A DNA stretch of 64,000 nt from Pseudorhodobacter antarcticus (GTDB lineage Bacteria; Pseudomonadota; Alphaproteobacteria; Rhodobacterales; Rhodobacteraceae): positions 29,005 through 93,004 of the forward strand of contig NZ_FOCO01000012.1 in the NCBI RefSeq assembly GCF_900110135.1, written 5' to 3'. Of this stretch, positions 10,994 through 21,450 are shown piece by piece. Position 1 is the first letter of the stretch. Each line of letters starts with the position of its first letter. Made by a program: the position numbers and the translations under genes. The notes below the pieces were generated by a model. It saw only the letters and a list, made by a program, of their open reading frames with translations, ran no database searches and was not told the origin of the DNA.

Positions 10994-11818
10994 ATGGATT
11001 TGCCGGTTTTTGGTGGGGTGCCCACGTTTGCGCGCGTTTTTGATGCGGCGATTGCTGGGGCGGGTGCGCCCGCGTTGGCCTTGCATTGCGCCTTGGCCCA
11101 TTCTGGGATTTGGGCGGGGGTGGCGCAGGGCTTGCCGGAGCTGTGTTTGACCGCGATTGACCTGTTGGGCCACGGGCGCAGCGGCGATTGGGAGGGGCGC
11201 GGCGATTATCACAGGGCCGTGACGCGCCAAGCGATGGGGGCGATGCCAAGTGGCCCCGTGCATTTGATTGGTCACAGCTTTGGCGCGACCGTGGCTTTGC
11301 GCATTGCGTTGGAGGATATGGACCATATCGCCAGCCTGACGTTGATTGAACCGGTGTTGTTTTGTGCGGCACGTTCGGCGGGTGGGCCGGAATTTAGCGC
11401 GCATCTGGCGCAGCACGCGGGATTTGCAGCGGCGCTGGCTGCGGGGGATGCAGCGCAGGCGGCGGCGGCGTTTCAGGGCATTTGGGGGCGGGACGCGCCG
11501 TTTGACGCGCTGCCTGCACATCAGCGCTGCTATATTATGGACCGGATTGGACTGATCGCGGCCCAAAACCCTGCATTGTTGGATGATGCAGCGGGGCTGT
11601 TGACCTATGGCCGGTTAGAGGGGCTGGGCGTTCCGGTTTTGCTGTTGGAGGGGGCAGACAGCCCGGCGGTGATCGGGGCTGTGAACGCTGAATTGGCGCG
11701 CCGCTTGCCGCAAGTGCAGCGCGTGGTAGTGCCGGGGGCGGGGCATATGTTGCCCGTGACCCATGCGGCAGACTGTGCTGGGGTCATGGCGAAATTTATT
11801 GCCAATACAGGCGGTTAG
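10994..11818 (+). CDS. alpha/beta hydrolase
   Basis: 274-aa hydrolase with the nucleophile elbow GHSFGA (Ser95), an upstream oxyanion segment LHCALAHSGIW and a late GAGHMLPVTH supplying the catalytic histidine. No signal peptide is seen. It begins immediately after the isomerase stop codon. Its last bases overlap the 3' end of the convergent threonine aldolase gene. The substrate cannot be told from sequence; esterase or C-C hydrolase are both possible. Confidence 0.85.
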   Translation: MDLPVFGGVPTFARVFDAAIAGAGAPALALHCALAHSGIWAGVAQGLPELCLTAIDLLGHGRSGDWEGRGDYHRAVTRQAMGAMPSGPVHLIGHSFGATVALRIALEDMDHIASLTLIEPVLFCAARSAGGPEFSAHLAQHAGFAAALAAGDAAQAAAAFQGIWGRDAPFDALPAHQRCYIMDRIGLIAAQNPALLDDAAGLLTYGRLEGLGVPVLLLEGADSPAVIGAVNAELARRLPQVQRVVVPGAGHMLPVTHAADCAGVMAKFIANTGG

Positions 11819-12831
11819 CCGTTGAAGGCGGCCAGCAGCGCGTCCACATCATCTGCCGTGGTACACCATGAACAGACAAGGCGGCACAGACCGTCGCCCA
11901 TGTCATAATAGACCGCGCCCGCCGCTTTGGCGCGGGCATGGGCGGAGGCGGGCAGGCGGGCAAAGGCGATGTTGGCTTGGACCGGATGCGCCAGCGTTGC
12001 GCCCTCAATCATTGCCAAACCTGTGGCCAGCCGCGCGGCCATGGCGTTGGCGTGGGTGGCCATATCCAGCCACAAACCACCGTCCAGCCAAGCCGCCATT
12101 TGCGCCGAGACATAGCGCATTTTTGATGTTAGGTGGCCCGCGCGTTTGCGGCGCAGCGCTAATTCCCACGCTTTGGAGGGGTCAAACAGCACCACCGCTT
12201 CGGCTGCCAGCAGCCCGTTTTTGGTGCCGCCCAGCGACAAAACATCCACGCCTGCGCGCCATGTCATATCGGCGGGGCTGGCGTTGGTTGCGGCCAGCGC
12301 ATTGGCAAAGCGCGCGCCATCAAGGTGAACGCCCAAACCTCGCGCTTTGGCGATGCTTGCCAGTTCGGTGATTTCCGCCACAGTGTAAACTGTGCCCGCC
12401 TCGGTCACATTGGTCAGCGACAGGGCACTGGGTTGCACGGAATGGACCGCACCGCCAGCACCCGCAAGCGCCGTGGTCAGCGCATCGGGGGTGATTTTGC
12501 CATGCGCGCCGTCAATCAAATGAAGCTTTGCCCCGGCGGTGAAAAATTCGGGCGCGCCGCATTCGTCTTCTTCAATATGCGCATGGCGGTGGCACAGAAT
12601 TGAACCGTAAGGCGGGGTATAAAGCGCCAGCGCCAGCGCGTTGGCGGCGGTGCCTGTGGTGACCAATTGCACCTCCGCCTCAGGTGCGTCGAACAGCGTG
12701 CGGATTTGGTCGCGCAAGGCGGTTGTGGCGGCATCTGCGCCGTATGACATCGCGAACCCGGCGTTGGCGCGCATCAACGCGTCCATAATTGCAGGCGGGC
12801 AGGGGGCTGCGTTATCGGATGCGAAAAACAT
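11815..12831 (-). CDS. ltaE: low-specificity L-threonine aldolase
   Basis: PLP-dependent enzyme of the beta-eliminating-lyase family that cleaves L-threonine and allo-threonine to glycine and acetaldehyde. About 338 aa. Family landmarks are FASDNAAPCPPAIMDAL, the TGTAANALAL loop and the HIEEDECGAPEFF segment. LHLDGARFANAL is also present, as is SLGGTKNG with the PLP-binding lysine near residue 204. The ATG shares its A with the TGA of the upstream ycgN-like gene, so it is translationally coupled. An upstream in-frame extension lies inside that gene and was rejected. Confidence 0.92.
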   Translation of the reverse strand: MFFASDNAAPCPPAIMDALMRANAGFAMSYGADAATTALRDQIRTLFDAPEAEVQLVTTGTAANALALALYTPPYGSILCHRHAHIEEDECGAPEFFTAGAKLHLIDGAHGKITPDALTTALAGAGGAVHSVQPSALSLTNVTEAGTVYTVAEITELASIAKARGLGVHLDGARFANALAATNASPADMTWRAGVDVLSLGGTKNGLLAAEAVVLFDPSKAWELALRRKRAGHLTSKMRYVSAQMAAWLDGGLWLDMATHANAMAARLATGLAMIEGATLAHPVQANIAFARLPASAHARAKAAGAVYYDMGDGLCRLVCSWCTTADDVDALLAAFNG

Positions 12832-13310
12832 CAAGGGCGCTCCTCTATCGTGTAATCTTGCCAGTCTTCTTCGTCGATATCGGATTCCGATACAGTCCAG
12901 CCGCGCACCGACATGCCTGCGGTGTGCACTGATTCCGGGTCGCCGGACACCAGCGGGTGCCATTCCTCCAACCGTTTGCCTTCGTGCAGCAGGCGGTAGG
13001 CGCAAGTTTGCGGCAGCCAATAGGCGATTTTTTCCAGCTTTTTGGGGGTCAGCGACACACATTCGGGCACATAATTGTGGCGGATCGCATAGTTGGAACA
13101 GCGGCAGGTGTCGCCGTCCAGCAGGCGGCAGGCGACGCGGGTAAACTCCACCTCGCCATCATCCTCATACTCAATTTTGTTCAGGCAGCATTTGCCGCAA
13201 CCGTCGCACAGCGCCTCCCACTCGGCGCCCGACATCTTTTTCAACGGCACAGTTTCCCAAAAGCGGGGGCGCAGGTTTTTGCCAGCGATGGGGGGCAGTT
13301 TGTCGGTCAT
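12831..13310 (-). CDS. YcgN family cysteine-cluster protein (UPF0260)
   Basis: 159-aa protein of the YkgJ-like cysteine-cluster superfamily, likely binding a metal or iron-sulfur centre. The motif LCDGCGKCCLNK is followed by CRLLDGDTCRCSNY and later VPECVSL and QTCAYRLL, giving the conserved cysteine set. The C-terminal WHPLVSGDPESVH and SVRGW are typical of YcgN. It overlaps ribF by an ATGA tetranucleotide and runs into ltaE by a shared base, so the three form a coupled operon. Biochemical role unknown. Confidence 0.9.
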   Translation of the reverse strand: MTDKLPPIAGKNLRPRFWETVPLKKMSGAEWEALCDGCGKCCLNKIEYEDDGEVEFTRVACRLLDGDTCRCSNYAIRHNYVPECVSLTPKKLEKIAYWLPQTCAYRLLHEGKRLEEWHPLVSGDPESVHTAGMSVRGWTVSESDIDEEDWQDYTIEERP

Positions 13311-14230
13311 AGGGCGGCCAGAACGCTGCGGGCGCGGGCGCAGTCGGCATCCATCTGGGTGATCAGGGCGGGCAGGCCGTTAAATGTCGCCTCGCCGCGC
13401 AACCATTCGACAAACGCGATGGAAATGTGGTGGCCGTACAGATCGCCGGTGAAATCAAACAGATAGGTTTCCAGGTTGGGGCGGTTTTCGCCGAACATCG
13501 GGCGCACGCCAAGGTTGGCCGCGCCTAAATACTGGCCCGCTTGTGGTCCGGTCAGCACATCGGCCAGCACGGCGTACACGCCCGCGCGGGGCAGGTGCAG
13601 GTTCGTGACATCCATATTGGCGGTGGGATAGCCCAACTCGCGCCCGCGTTTTTCACCGTGGATCACCGCGCCATCAATCCGGTGCCAATGGCCCAACATT
13701 TGGCGCGCGCCCAGCGTGTCGCCTGCCGCCAGCGCCGCGCGGATGCGGGTCGATGAAATATCGGTGCCGTCGATTGCCAGCAGATCGGCCAGATGCACGG
13801 TGATGCCGTGGGCCGCGCACAGCATGACCAGATCGGCAGCGGTGCCTTTTCGCCCGCGCCCAAAGCAGAAATCCGCGCCAACAGTGACGTGGCGCACGCC
13901 AAGGCCGTTTGCCAGCACTTGGTCCACAAATTCGGCGGGGGTAAGGGCGGCAAGGGTGGCGTCAAACGGCAGTTCAAACAGAGTTTGCACATTGAGGCGA
14001 GACAGGCGGTTGGCGCGGGTTTCGGCGTTCATCAAGCGAAACGGGTCGGATTGGGGCGCAAAATAGCTGCGGGGGTGGGGTTCAAACGTGACAACACCCA
14101 GCGGGCCGTGCGCGGCAGCAAGATTGATCACATGCTGATGGCCGCGGTGCAGCCCGTCAAAATTGCCCAGTGCCACAGACGCGCCGCAATGCGCCGGGTC
14201 AACCCCTTGCCAATGTTGATAAATCTTCAT
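13307..14230 (-). CDS. ribF: bifunctional riboflavin kinase / FAD synthetase
   Basis: Converts riboflavin to FMN and FMN to FAD. The N-terminal FAD synthetase half has GNFDGLHRGH (HxGH nucleotidyltransferase motif) and the ISSTRIRAAL segment. The C-terminal flavokinase half has GRELGYPTANMD and PRAGVYAV, then NLGVRPMF and ETYLFDF. 307 aa matches the family. Start ATG 14230 (MKIYQHWQG) follows an AGGGG-like site. It is first in a coupled ribF-ycgN-ltaE run and 29 bp downstream of the MaoC gene. No FMN riboswitch is visible upstream. Confidence 0.96.
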   Translation of the reverse strand: MKIYQHWQGVDPAHCGASVALGNFDGLHRGHQHVINLAAAHGPLGVVTFEPHPRSYFAPQSDPFRLMNAETRANRLSRLNVQTLFELPFDATLAALTPAEFVDQVLANGLGVRHVTVGADFCFGRGRKGTAADLVMLCAAHGITVHLADLLAIDGTDISSTRIRAALAAGDTLGARQMLGHWHRIDGAVIHGEKRGRELGYPTANMDVTNLHLPRAGVYAVLADVLTGPQAGQYLGAANLGVRPMFGENRPNLETYLFDFTGDLYGHHISIAFVEWLRGEATFNGLPALITQMDADCARARSVLAAL

Positions 14231-14259
14231 CGCGGCCCCTGCGGGCCTGTGGCCCTGCG

Positions 14260-14703
14260 TCAATCAAATTTGCGGCTGGGCGCCAAAACCAGCGCTTCGC
14301 CCTTTAGCACAACGGTATCGCCCACCGCGCAATGGGTTTCAAGGGTCACGCGGCGGCGGGCGTGATCAATTGCGGTGACTTTGACTTGGGCAAATACCGT
14401 ATCGCCGGGGCGCACGGGGGCCATGAATTTCAAGCTTTGGCCCAGATAGAGGGTGCCGTGGCCGGGCAATTGTTCGCCAATCACCGCGGAAATCAAGCCA
14501 GCGGTCAACATGCCATGCGCGATTCGCCCTTCAAAGATCGTGTCGCGGGCGTAAGCGTCATCCAGATGGACGGGGTTGCGGTCTGTCGACACCTCGGCAA
14601 ACAGTTCGATATCGCGGTCGGTGATGGTTTTATACAGATGGCGGGTCATGCCCATTTCGATATCTTCGATACAAATGGTGCCGCGTGGATGGTTGTCGGA
14701 CAT
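14260..14703 (-). CDS. MaoC-family (R)-enoyl-CoA hydratase-like dehydratase
   Basis: 147-aa hot-dog-fold protein. The hydratase-2 motif is clear in FAEVSTDRNPVHLDDAYA, with catalytic Asp and His, and RIAHGMLTAGLISAVIGEQLPG follows. Relatives such as PhaJ hydrate trans-2-enoyl-CoA to (R)-3-hydroxyacyl-CoA, linking fatty-acid oxidation to polyhydroxyalkanoate synthesis. No partner genes of that pathway are adjacent, so the exact role is open. Start ATG 14703 has only a weak ribosome-binding site. Confidence 0.88.
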   Translation of the reverse strand: MSDNHPRGTICIEDIEMGMTRHLYKTITDRDIELFAEVSTDRNPVHLDDAYARDTIFEGRIAHGMLTAGLISAVIGEQLPGHGTLYLGQSLKFMAPVRPGDTVFAQVKVTAIDHARRRVTLETHCAVGDTVVLKGEALVLAPSRKFD

Positions 14704-14818
14704 GGTCGATCACCGGTTGTGTTGGGGGTCGTGTAGCAAATGCTGCGCCGCGGCGCAATCCGTTGCGCAATATATTTCCGAAAATTTGCCGTGTGTGGCA
14801 ATTATATTGCGCGGTCGA

Positions 14819-15712
14819 TCAGCGCAGTAGCCCCATCACATAGGTTGGGTTGCGGTCGCCACCTTCCAGCCAAGTGTCCAGCGCGCCCGCGTCCAGCGCA
14901 TCGGCAGGGCCAAATTGGCCTGCGGTCAACCCTTCGGTCAAAAACAGACTGTCGAGCCCTTCTTGCATCGCGCCCAGCACATCGGTGTCGATGCCATCGC
15001 CGACACAAAGGATATCGTCGCTTTCGGTTTGGCCGATCAGATCGGACAGGCGGCGGCGCGCAAGGTCATAGATGGGCGGATGCGGTTTGCCGAAATACAG
15101 CGAGGTGCCGCCCATTTCGGTGTAAAGCTGCGCCAAAGCACCGGCGCAATAGATGCGTTTGTCGCCCAGATCGACCACGATATCGGGGTTGGCACAGAGG
15201 AATTTCAGCCCTTTGGTTTTGGCGAGCAGGAAGGCTGCGCGGTAGTCATCGGGGGTTTCATCAAATTCTTCATTCGGGCCGGTGCAAATAATCCCCTCCG
15301 CCTCGGCCAGCGGGACAATTTCGACGGGGTTGGTGGCGGCGAGGGTGGCCAAAGCGGGGTCGGCAAATTCGGTGAAAAAGGCGATATCTTTGGGCATGGG
15401 GCCGATGTGATGCACCTTGTGACCGACCGCGCCCGAAAAATAGGCGTATTGGCTGGCATCGCCAGAGGTGACCACATCATCATAAGCATCCCTTGGCACG
15501 CCGATGCGGTCCAACTGTTCGATCACGCTGGGTTTGGGGCGCGGCGCATTGGACACAAGGATGACCACGCCGCCCTTGGCGCGGTACGCCTGCAAGGCCG
15601 CGACCGCCGCCGGGAAAGGCGCGTGACCATCATGCACGCAGCCCCAAAGATCGCAAAAAATGGCGCGGTAGCGAAAGCTGATTTCTGAGAAATTATCAAC
15701 GATATCGGGCAT
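14819..15712 (-). CDS. HAD-superfamily IIA hydrolase (TIGR01459-like, NagD-related)
   Basis: 297-aa haloacid-dehalogenase-type phosphatase. Motif I is FCDLWGCVHDG, where the usual DxD second Asp is replaced by Trp-Gly, as in the alphaproteobacterial TIGR01459 family. Motif II is ILVSNAPR. The IIA cap is in the middle, and GKPHPPIYDLA plus CVGDGIDTDVLGA give motifs III and IV. It lies alone between the MaoC and pyrophosphatase genes on the same strand, with short gaps. The substrate is unknown; sugar or nucleotide monophosphates are typical. Confidence 0.88.
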   Translation of the reverse strand: MPDIVDNFSEISFRYRAIFCDLWGCVHDGHAPFPAAVAALQAYRAKGGVVILVSNAPRPKPSVIEQLDRIGVPRDAYDDVVTSGDASQYAYFSGAVGHKVHHIGPMPKDIAFFTEFADPALATLAATNPVEIVPLAEAEGIICTGPNEEFDETPDDYRAAFLLAKTKGLKFLCANPDIVVDLGDKRIYCAGALAQLYTEMGGTSLYFGKPHPPIYDLARRRLSDLIGQTESDDILCVGDGIDTDVLGAMQEGLDSLFLTEGLTAGQFGPADALDAGALDTWLEGGDRNPTYVMGLLR

Positions 15713-15728
15713 TTTTGCGCTTTCAGGA

Positions 15729-16649
15729 TTAGAGTTTGAGGGCGGGGATGATTTGCTTTTTACGGCTCATCACGCCCGGCAGCACTACGGTATCGCCTAT
15801 GACAGTGACGCCGAACGATGCTTCGGCCATGTGTTTGACCAGATCGTTGGGGACCAGCAGCGTCGCCTCTTCGCGCAAGATATCCACGACGAACAGCAGG
15901 ACTTGGTCGGCGTTATCCTGCGCGGCCACAGTGGTCATCGCGGCCATAAGGCTGTCTTTGCGGGCCAAAATTGTGGCAGGGGATGTGGTTTCCAGCACGG
16001 ACACGCGCAAATCCTTGCCCGCAACAGTGTATTCCTTGCTGTCCATGCGCAACAATTCGGCATCGGTAAAGCGTGACACATCGGATTTTGCGGCAAACAT
16101 TGCGGCGCACAGATCGGGGATATTTACGCCCAAATCGGTGGCGAGTTTTTCGGCAATCACGCGGTCATGCGGCGTGGTGGTGGGGCTGCGAAATTCCAGC
16201 GTGTCTGACAGGATGCACGACAGCATCGCGCCTTTGATCCCACGTGGGGCGCGCATAATCGCATCACCCATCAGGTCGTGCAGGATGGTGGCAGTGCAAG
16301 CCAGCGGGCGGATGGTGATGTTGATGGGACCACGGGTTTTCAGCCCGCCCACCAGCATGTGATGGTCGATGATACCTTGGATATTGGCATCATTGATGGA
16401 GGCGGGCAGTTCGGCCGGGTTGTTGGTGTCCACAATCCAGCAGGTGTCCGTGGCTGCGACATCAGCGATGATTTCGGGCTTTGGCAGGTCCCAATGGGTC
16501 AGCATAAACGCCGCTTCGGTGTTGGGTTCGCCCAGCAGCACGGGTTTGGCAGGCGTGCCCAGCACATCATTCAGATACCATGCCCAGATGATGGGCGATC
16601 CGGTGCTGTCGGTGTCAGGGGATTTGTGGCCGAAAACGAGGATGGTCAT
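15729..16649 (-). CDS. ppaC: manganese-dependent inorganic pyrophosphatase (family II)
   Basis: DHH-family pyrophosphatase that hydrolyses PPi with Mn or Co. The N-terminal metal site is VFGHKSPDTDS, followed by VDTNNPAEL and the DHH motif IIDHHMLVG. The DHHA2 C-terminal domain includes the substrate arginine/lysine region SRKKQIIPAL at the very end. 306 aa matches PpaC. Start ATG 16649 (MTILVFGHK) was chosen over an upstream in-frame start because the family begins here. It lies 16 bp upstream of the HAD gene and could share its transcript. Confidence 0.95.
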   Translation of the reverse strand: MTILVFGHKSPDTDSTGSPIIWAWYLNDVLGTPAKPVLLGEPNTEAAFMLTHWDLPKPEIIADVAATDTCWIVDTNNPAELPASINDANIQGIIDHHMLVGGLKTRGPINITIRPLACTATILHDLMGDAIMRAPRGIKGAMLSCILSDTLEFRSPTTTPHDRVIAEKLATDLGVNIPDLCAAMFAAKSDVSRFTDAELLRMDSKEYTVAGKDLRVSVLETTSPATILARKDSLMAAMTTVAAQDNADQVLLFVVDILREEATLLVPNDLVKHMAEASFGVTVIGDTVVLPGVMSRKKQIIPALKL

Positions 16650-16750
16650 GGGGATACCCCTGTGGGTTACGCGATTTTTCCGCCTTATAGGGGCTGCGCC
16701 GGGGATTGTCACGGGTGCGTCATGAGGGGTGGGTCATGGGGGGGGGGGCG

Positions 16751-17740
16751 TCAGGGCAGGGCGGTGATGGTGAACCCCGCCGATTGCAGCAAGGCCAGCA
16801 CGCCTTGATCGCCCGACAGGTGCAGCGCACCAAAGGCGGCAAAGACGGGGCCGTTTTGCAAAGCCGCCTCAATCGGGGCAATCCAAGCGCGGTTGCGGTC
16901 GGTCATTAGGGCGGCTTCGGTCTTGGCGAAATCTGTGTTGGTTTTCACAGGGTCGGCACCCGGAAGTTGTAGGGCAAGATAGCGCGAAAATTCCCAAACA
17001 ATGCGGCTGTCGCCTTTGAAATAGGCGTCGGCGGTGGTGGTCAGGAAATCATCGGCTTGGGGTTCGACGTGCAGCGCATTGCCGATCATAACCAACTGTT
17101 CGTCCATAGAAAGGCCGTCGAATAGGCCCAAGGCGGTGTCATAGTGTTCAAGGGCGGTGACGGGCAGGCCCGCATCCGTTGCCGCACCTATCAGGCGTTT
17201 ATCAAGCCCGTTGGCGGCGGCGGCCATTTGCAACGCGCAAGGCGGGATGGCCAACAGCATGGACACAAACCAAGGGCGCAACGTGTCGGCCATTGCAGAG
17301 GGGATGCCGCGTTGCAGCAGCGCAGCGGTAAGCTGCGTCCATTCATCGGGCGACAGGGCGGATTGCAGGCCCGCACCGCCCGGATCCATCATCGCGCTGG
17401 GGTCTGCGGCCAGTTTTTGGTCCAAGGCGGCTTGTTCCTCTGGGCCCGCTTCGACCATCAGAGTCGTGGCGGTGGCAAGGTGGGGCAGCAAGGTTTGCAT
17501 GGCCGCATCATGGCGCGGATCATCGAGGTGAAAGGTGCCCGCAATGGTGATAGTTTGGTCGCCGCGCGTGGCTTGCCAAAAATTTCCGGTCGCAAAAGGG
17601 GCGGCATGGGCGGCGGTGGTAAGATCGGTTTGATCCGTTTGCGGCAACGCGTCGATCAGGTTGGTGCCCACGCATTGGGCCTGTGCGGTGGCGCCCCAAA
17701 GCAGGGCCATGAGCGTGGTAAGAAGGAAGCGAAATGGCAT
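16751..17740 (-). CDS. TraB/GumN family protein, probably exported
   Basis: About 329 aa. A signal peptide MPFRFLLTTLMALLWGATAQ precedes a mature domain with the two family hallmarks: AGTFHLDDPRH near the start and FAAFGALHLSGDQGVLALL near the C-terminus. The same fold includes Tiki metalloproteases and ChaN, so a hydrolase or heme-related role is possible. Both motif histidines are retained. Start chosen at ATG 17740 because the signal peptide begins there. A weak GGGG site precedes it. It is divergent from groES. Confidence 0.85.
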   Translation of the reverse strand: MPFRFLLTTLMALLWGATAQAQCVGTNLIDALPQTDQTDLTTAAHAAPFATGNFWQATRGDQTITIAGTFHLDDPRHDAAMQTLLPHLATATTLMVEAGPEEQAALDQKLAADPSAMMDPGGAGLQSALSPDEWTQLTAALLQRGIPSAMADTLRPWFVSMLLAIPPCALQMAAAANGLDKRLIGAATDAGLPVTALEHYDTALGLFDGLSMDEQLVMIGNALHVEPQADDFLTTTADAYFKGDSRIVWEFSRYLALQLPGADPVKTNTDFAKTEAALMTDRNRAWIAPIEAALQNGPVFAAFGALHLSGDQGVLALLQSAGFTITALP

Positions 17741-17853
17741 GGGAGCCCCGATGTCTGGCTGCGTTTGGGGCAGGGTGCCATGCAATTGCGGCATATCCAA
17801 GAGGCGGGGCAATCGGGTGCGGGATTTGCATCAAATTCTGCCGGGACCATCCC

Positions 17854-17882
17854 TTGACACTGTGGGGGGCATTGCATAGGTA
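17854..17882 (+). promoter_or_regulatory. promoter of groESL
   Basis: TTGACA at 17854-17859 and TAGGTA at 17877-17882 with a 17-bp spacer. The context CCCTTGACA also suits a heat-shock sigma-32-type -35 box. The CIRCE operator begins eight bases further on, where it would cover the transcription start. Confidence 0.6.
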
Positions 17883-17889
17883 ATCATCG

Positions 17890-17916
17890 TTGGCACTCAG
17901 GCACCCTGAGTGCTAC
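17890..17916 (+). promoter_or_regulatory. CIRCE operator (HrcA binding site)
   Basis: Inverted repeat TTGGCACTC - nine bases - GAGTGCTAC. The consensus is TTAGCACTC-N9-GAGTGCTAA, so each arm carries one change. Its place between the promoter and groES indicates HrcA repression of the chaperonin operon. hrcA itself is not in the window. Confidence 0.92.
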
Positions 17917-17950
17917 TGAATTTAACCTGAAACCAAGGGAGTGTTCTCAG

Positions 17951-18238
17951 ATGGCATTCAAACCCCTGCACGACCGTGTACTGGTCCGTCGCATCGAAGG
18001 CGAAGACAAGACCAAAGGCGGCTTGATCATCCCCGACACCGCAAAAGAAAAGCCAGCAGAAGGCGAAGTGATTGCGCTGGGCGAAGGCGCGCGCAAGGAC
18101 AGCGGCGAGTTGATCGCACCGTCCGTCAAAGTTGGCGACCGCGTGCTGTTTGGCAAGTGGTCCGGCACCGAGGTGACGCTGGAAGGCAAGGAATTGCTGA
18201 TCATGAAAGAGGGCGACATCATGGGGATCATTGGCTGA
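17951..18238 (+). CDS. groES: co-chaperonin GroES
   Basis: 95-aa Hsp10 that caps the GroEL chamber. It begins [20 protein letters not shown]. The mobile loop is around [20 protein letters not shown], and [14 protein letters not shown] and the end [10 protein letters not shown] are typical. The ribosome-binding site is AAGGGAG. It is controlled by the CIRCE element and promoter just upstream. The gap of 92 bp to groEL is longer than usual and contains a copy of the dispersed repeat seen at 9218. Confidence 0.98.
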   Translation: MAFKPLHDRVLVRRIEGEDKTKGGLIIPDTAKEKPAEGEVIALGEGARKDSGELIAPSVKVGDRVLFGKWSGTEVTLEGKELLIMKEGDIMGIIG

Positions 18239-18253
18239 AGCCAGTGATTTGGC

Positions 18254-18282
18254 GGGGCGGTGGGTTTGCACCCACCCTACGC
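18254..18282 (+). repeat. dispersed stem-loop repeat in the groES-groEL gap
   Basis: This 29-bp stretch equals the left arm region of the large inverted repeat at 9218-9284, running from GGGGCGGTGGG to CCTACGC. On its own it forms a short stem, GGTGGGT / ACCCACC, around TTGC. Placed inside the operon after groES, it could stabilise the groES message or attenuate groEL. Confidence 0.8.
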
Positions 18283-18303
18283 TTGATGCGACCAACCAAC
18301 TGA

Positions 18304-19977
<1,674 letters not shown>

Positions 19978-20000
19978 ATCAGCCCTTACGGGACTTTGGG

Positions 20001-20030
20001 AAAGGGCGGCCTGCAAGGGCTGCCCTTTTT
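20001..20030 (+). terminator. intrinsic terminator of groESL
   Basis: Stem AAAGGGCGGCC paired with GGCTGCCCTTT (one G-T pair), a short loop and a T tail, about 25 bases after the groEL stop. Confidence 0.85.
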
Positions 20031-20106
20031 CGTTTTAAGGCAGTGTTTGGGATTGCGGGCGGGCGCTGCGCGCAGAGATATTTAAGACCAAATGATGGGG
20101 GGCGGG

Positions 20107-20952
20107 ATGCGTTTGTTTTTGTGGACCGGACTTGCGATGTTGGCCTTTGCCGGCAATTCGGTTTTGACGCGGTTTGGTGTGGGTCAATTGGGCATGGACG
20201 CAGTTGTGTTTGCGGTGATCCGGCTGGCGGCGGGGGCGGTGATGCTGGCGGTTCTGGTTATGTGGCGCAGGGGGGCGTGGTGGCCGGGGTGGCGGGGGCG
20301 TGCGGGCGGCGTGTTTGGCCTGCTGGTGTATTTGTTTGGATTTTCATATGCTTATGTGGATTTGGCGACCGGTGTGGGTGCGCTGATCTTGTTTGGCATG
20401 GTGCAGGTCACGATGTTTGGCGGGGCGGTTTTGGCGCGTGAGGTGGTGCCTATGCCGCGTTGGGCGGGGGCGCTGATGGCCTTTGGTGGGTTGGTTTGGC
20501 TGGTGTCGCCATTTGGGCAGGCGGTGGCGCTGTGGCCCGCCGTTTTGATGGCGGCGGCGGGCATTGGTTGGGGGATTTATTCGCTGGCGGGGCGTGGCGC
20601 GCGCGATCCGGTGCTGGCCACGGCGGCGAATTTTTGCTTGGCCTTGCCGATTGCGGGGCTGGCGCTGTTATTGCAGGTCGACGCGGCGGGGATGAATACG
20701 CTTGGTGTCACTGTGGCGCTGGTTTCGGGGGCAGTGACATCGGGGCTGGGCTATGCGCTGTGGTACGCGGTTGTGCCGCAATTGGGGGCGGCGCGGGCCG
20801 GGGTCGCCCAATTGTCGGTGCCCATTTTGGCGGCGGTGGCAGGGGCGGTTTGGTTGGGGGAGGCGTTGGATTTGCAGTTTGCGATTGCGGCAGGTGTTGT
20901 GCTGGGCGGTGTGGCGCTGGCGAGTTTTGGTGGCATCCGGCGCGGCGGTTAG
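20107..20952 (+). CDS. DMT superfamily (EamA) transporter
   Basis: About 281 aa with ten predicted membrane helices in two EamA repeats, for example LWTGLAMLAFAGNSVLTRF at the start and GAVTSGLGYALWYAVVPQLG in the second half. Drug/metabolite transporters of this group export amino acids or other metabolites from the inner membrane. Start ATG 20107 (MRLFLWTG) follows a GGGGGGCGGG site. An alternative ATG 15 bases earlier has a poorer site. The substrate is unknown. It is monocistronic or shares a transcript with the NUDIX gene. Confidence 0.9.
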   Translation: MRLFLWTGLAMLAFAGNSVLTRFGVGQLGMDAVVFAVIRLAAGAVMLAVLVMWRRGAWWPGWRGRAGGVFGLLVYLFGFSYAYVDLATGVGALILFGMVQVTMFGGAVLAREVVPMPRWAGALMAFGGLVWLVSPFGQAVALWPAVLMAAAGIGWGIYSLAGRGARDPVLATAANFCLALPIAGLALLLQVDAAGMNTLGVTVALVSGAVTSGLGYALWYAVVPQLGAARAGVAQLSVPILAAVAGAVWLGEALDLQFAIAAGVVLGGVALASFGGIRRGG

Positions 20953-20987
20953 GTCTGGACAACGCGCGGTTGCGGGGCCAGCATGGG

Positions 20988-21437
20988 ATGATGAAACCAC
21001 GCCCCCCCCGCCTTGCTGTTCGCGCGCTGATCTTGCATCAAGATCGGCTTTTGCTCGTCAATGCCTTTCGCGGTTCGGTGTCGGATTTGTGGTGCGCACC
21101 CGGGGGCGGCGTGAACAGCCACAGCAGCCTGCCCGACAATTTGATCCGCGAGGTGCATGAGGAAACGGGGTTAACCGTCGCCGTGGGGGCCCCGGTGCTG
21201 ATCAATGAATTTCACGCGCCCGAACATGGGTTTCACCAATGCGACGTGTATTTTCGCTGCACGATCACGGCGGGCGTGGTGGATTATGCGTGGCGCGACC
21301 CCGAAGGTGTGGTGACCAAGCGGCGTTTTTTCAGCCGAGGCGAGCTGGCCCATATCCGGTTCAAGCCCGACAGCCTGCCCGACGCGGCTTGGGGCGGCGC
21401 CATGCTGTATGACCCGTTGGAACAGATGGTGCGCTAA
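20988..21437 (+). CDS. NUDIX domain hydrolase
   Basis: 149-aa NUDIX protein. The box reads from the GG of the APGGG stretch to REVHEETGL. REVxEE is intact, but the glutamate normally eight residues before REV is replaced by serine (within GGVNSHSSLPDNL). The core metal-binding glutamates remain, so it is probably active on a nucleoside diphosphate derivative. Start is ATG 20988 or the adjacent ATG 20991. It lies 36 bp downstream of the EamA gene and convergent with purK, separated by only 13 bp. Confidence 0.88.
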   Translation: MMKPRPPRLAVRALILHQDRLLLVNAFRGSVSDLWCAPGGGVNSHSSLPDNLIREVHEETGLTVAVGAPVLINEFHAPEHGFHQCDVYFRCTITAGVVDYAWRDPEGVVTKRRFFSRGELAHIRFKPDSLPDAAWGGAMLYDPLEQMVR

Positions 21438-21450
21438 GTCCGCAGCACCT

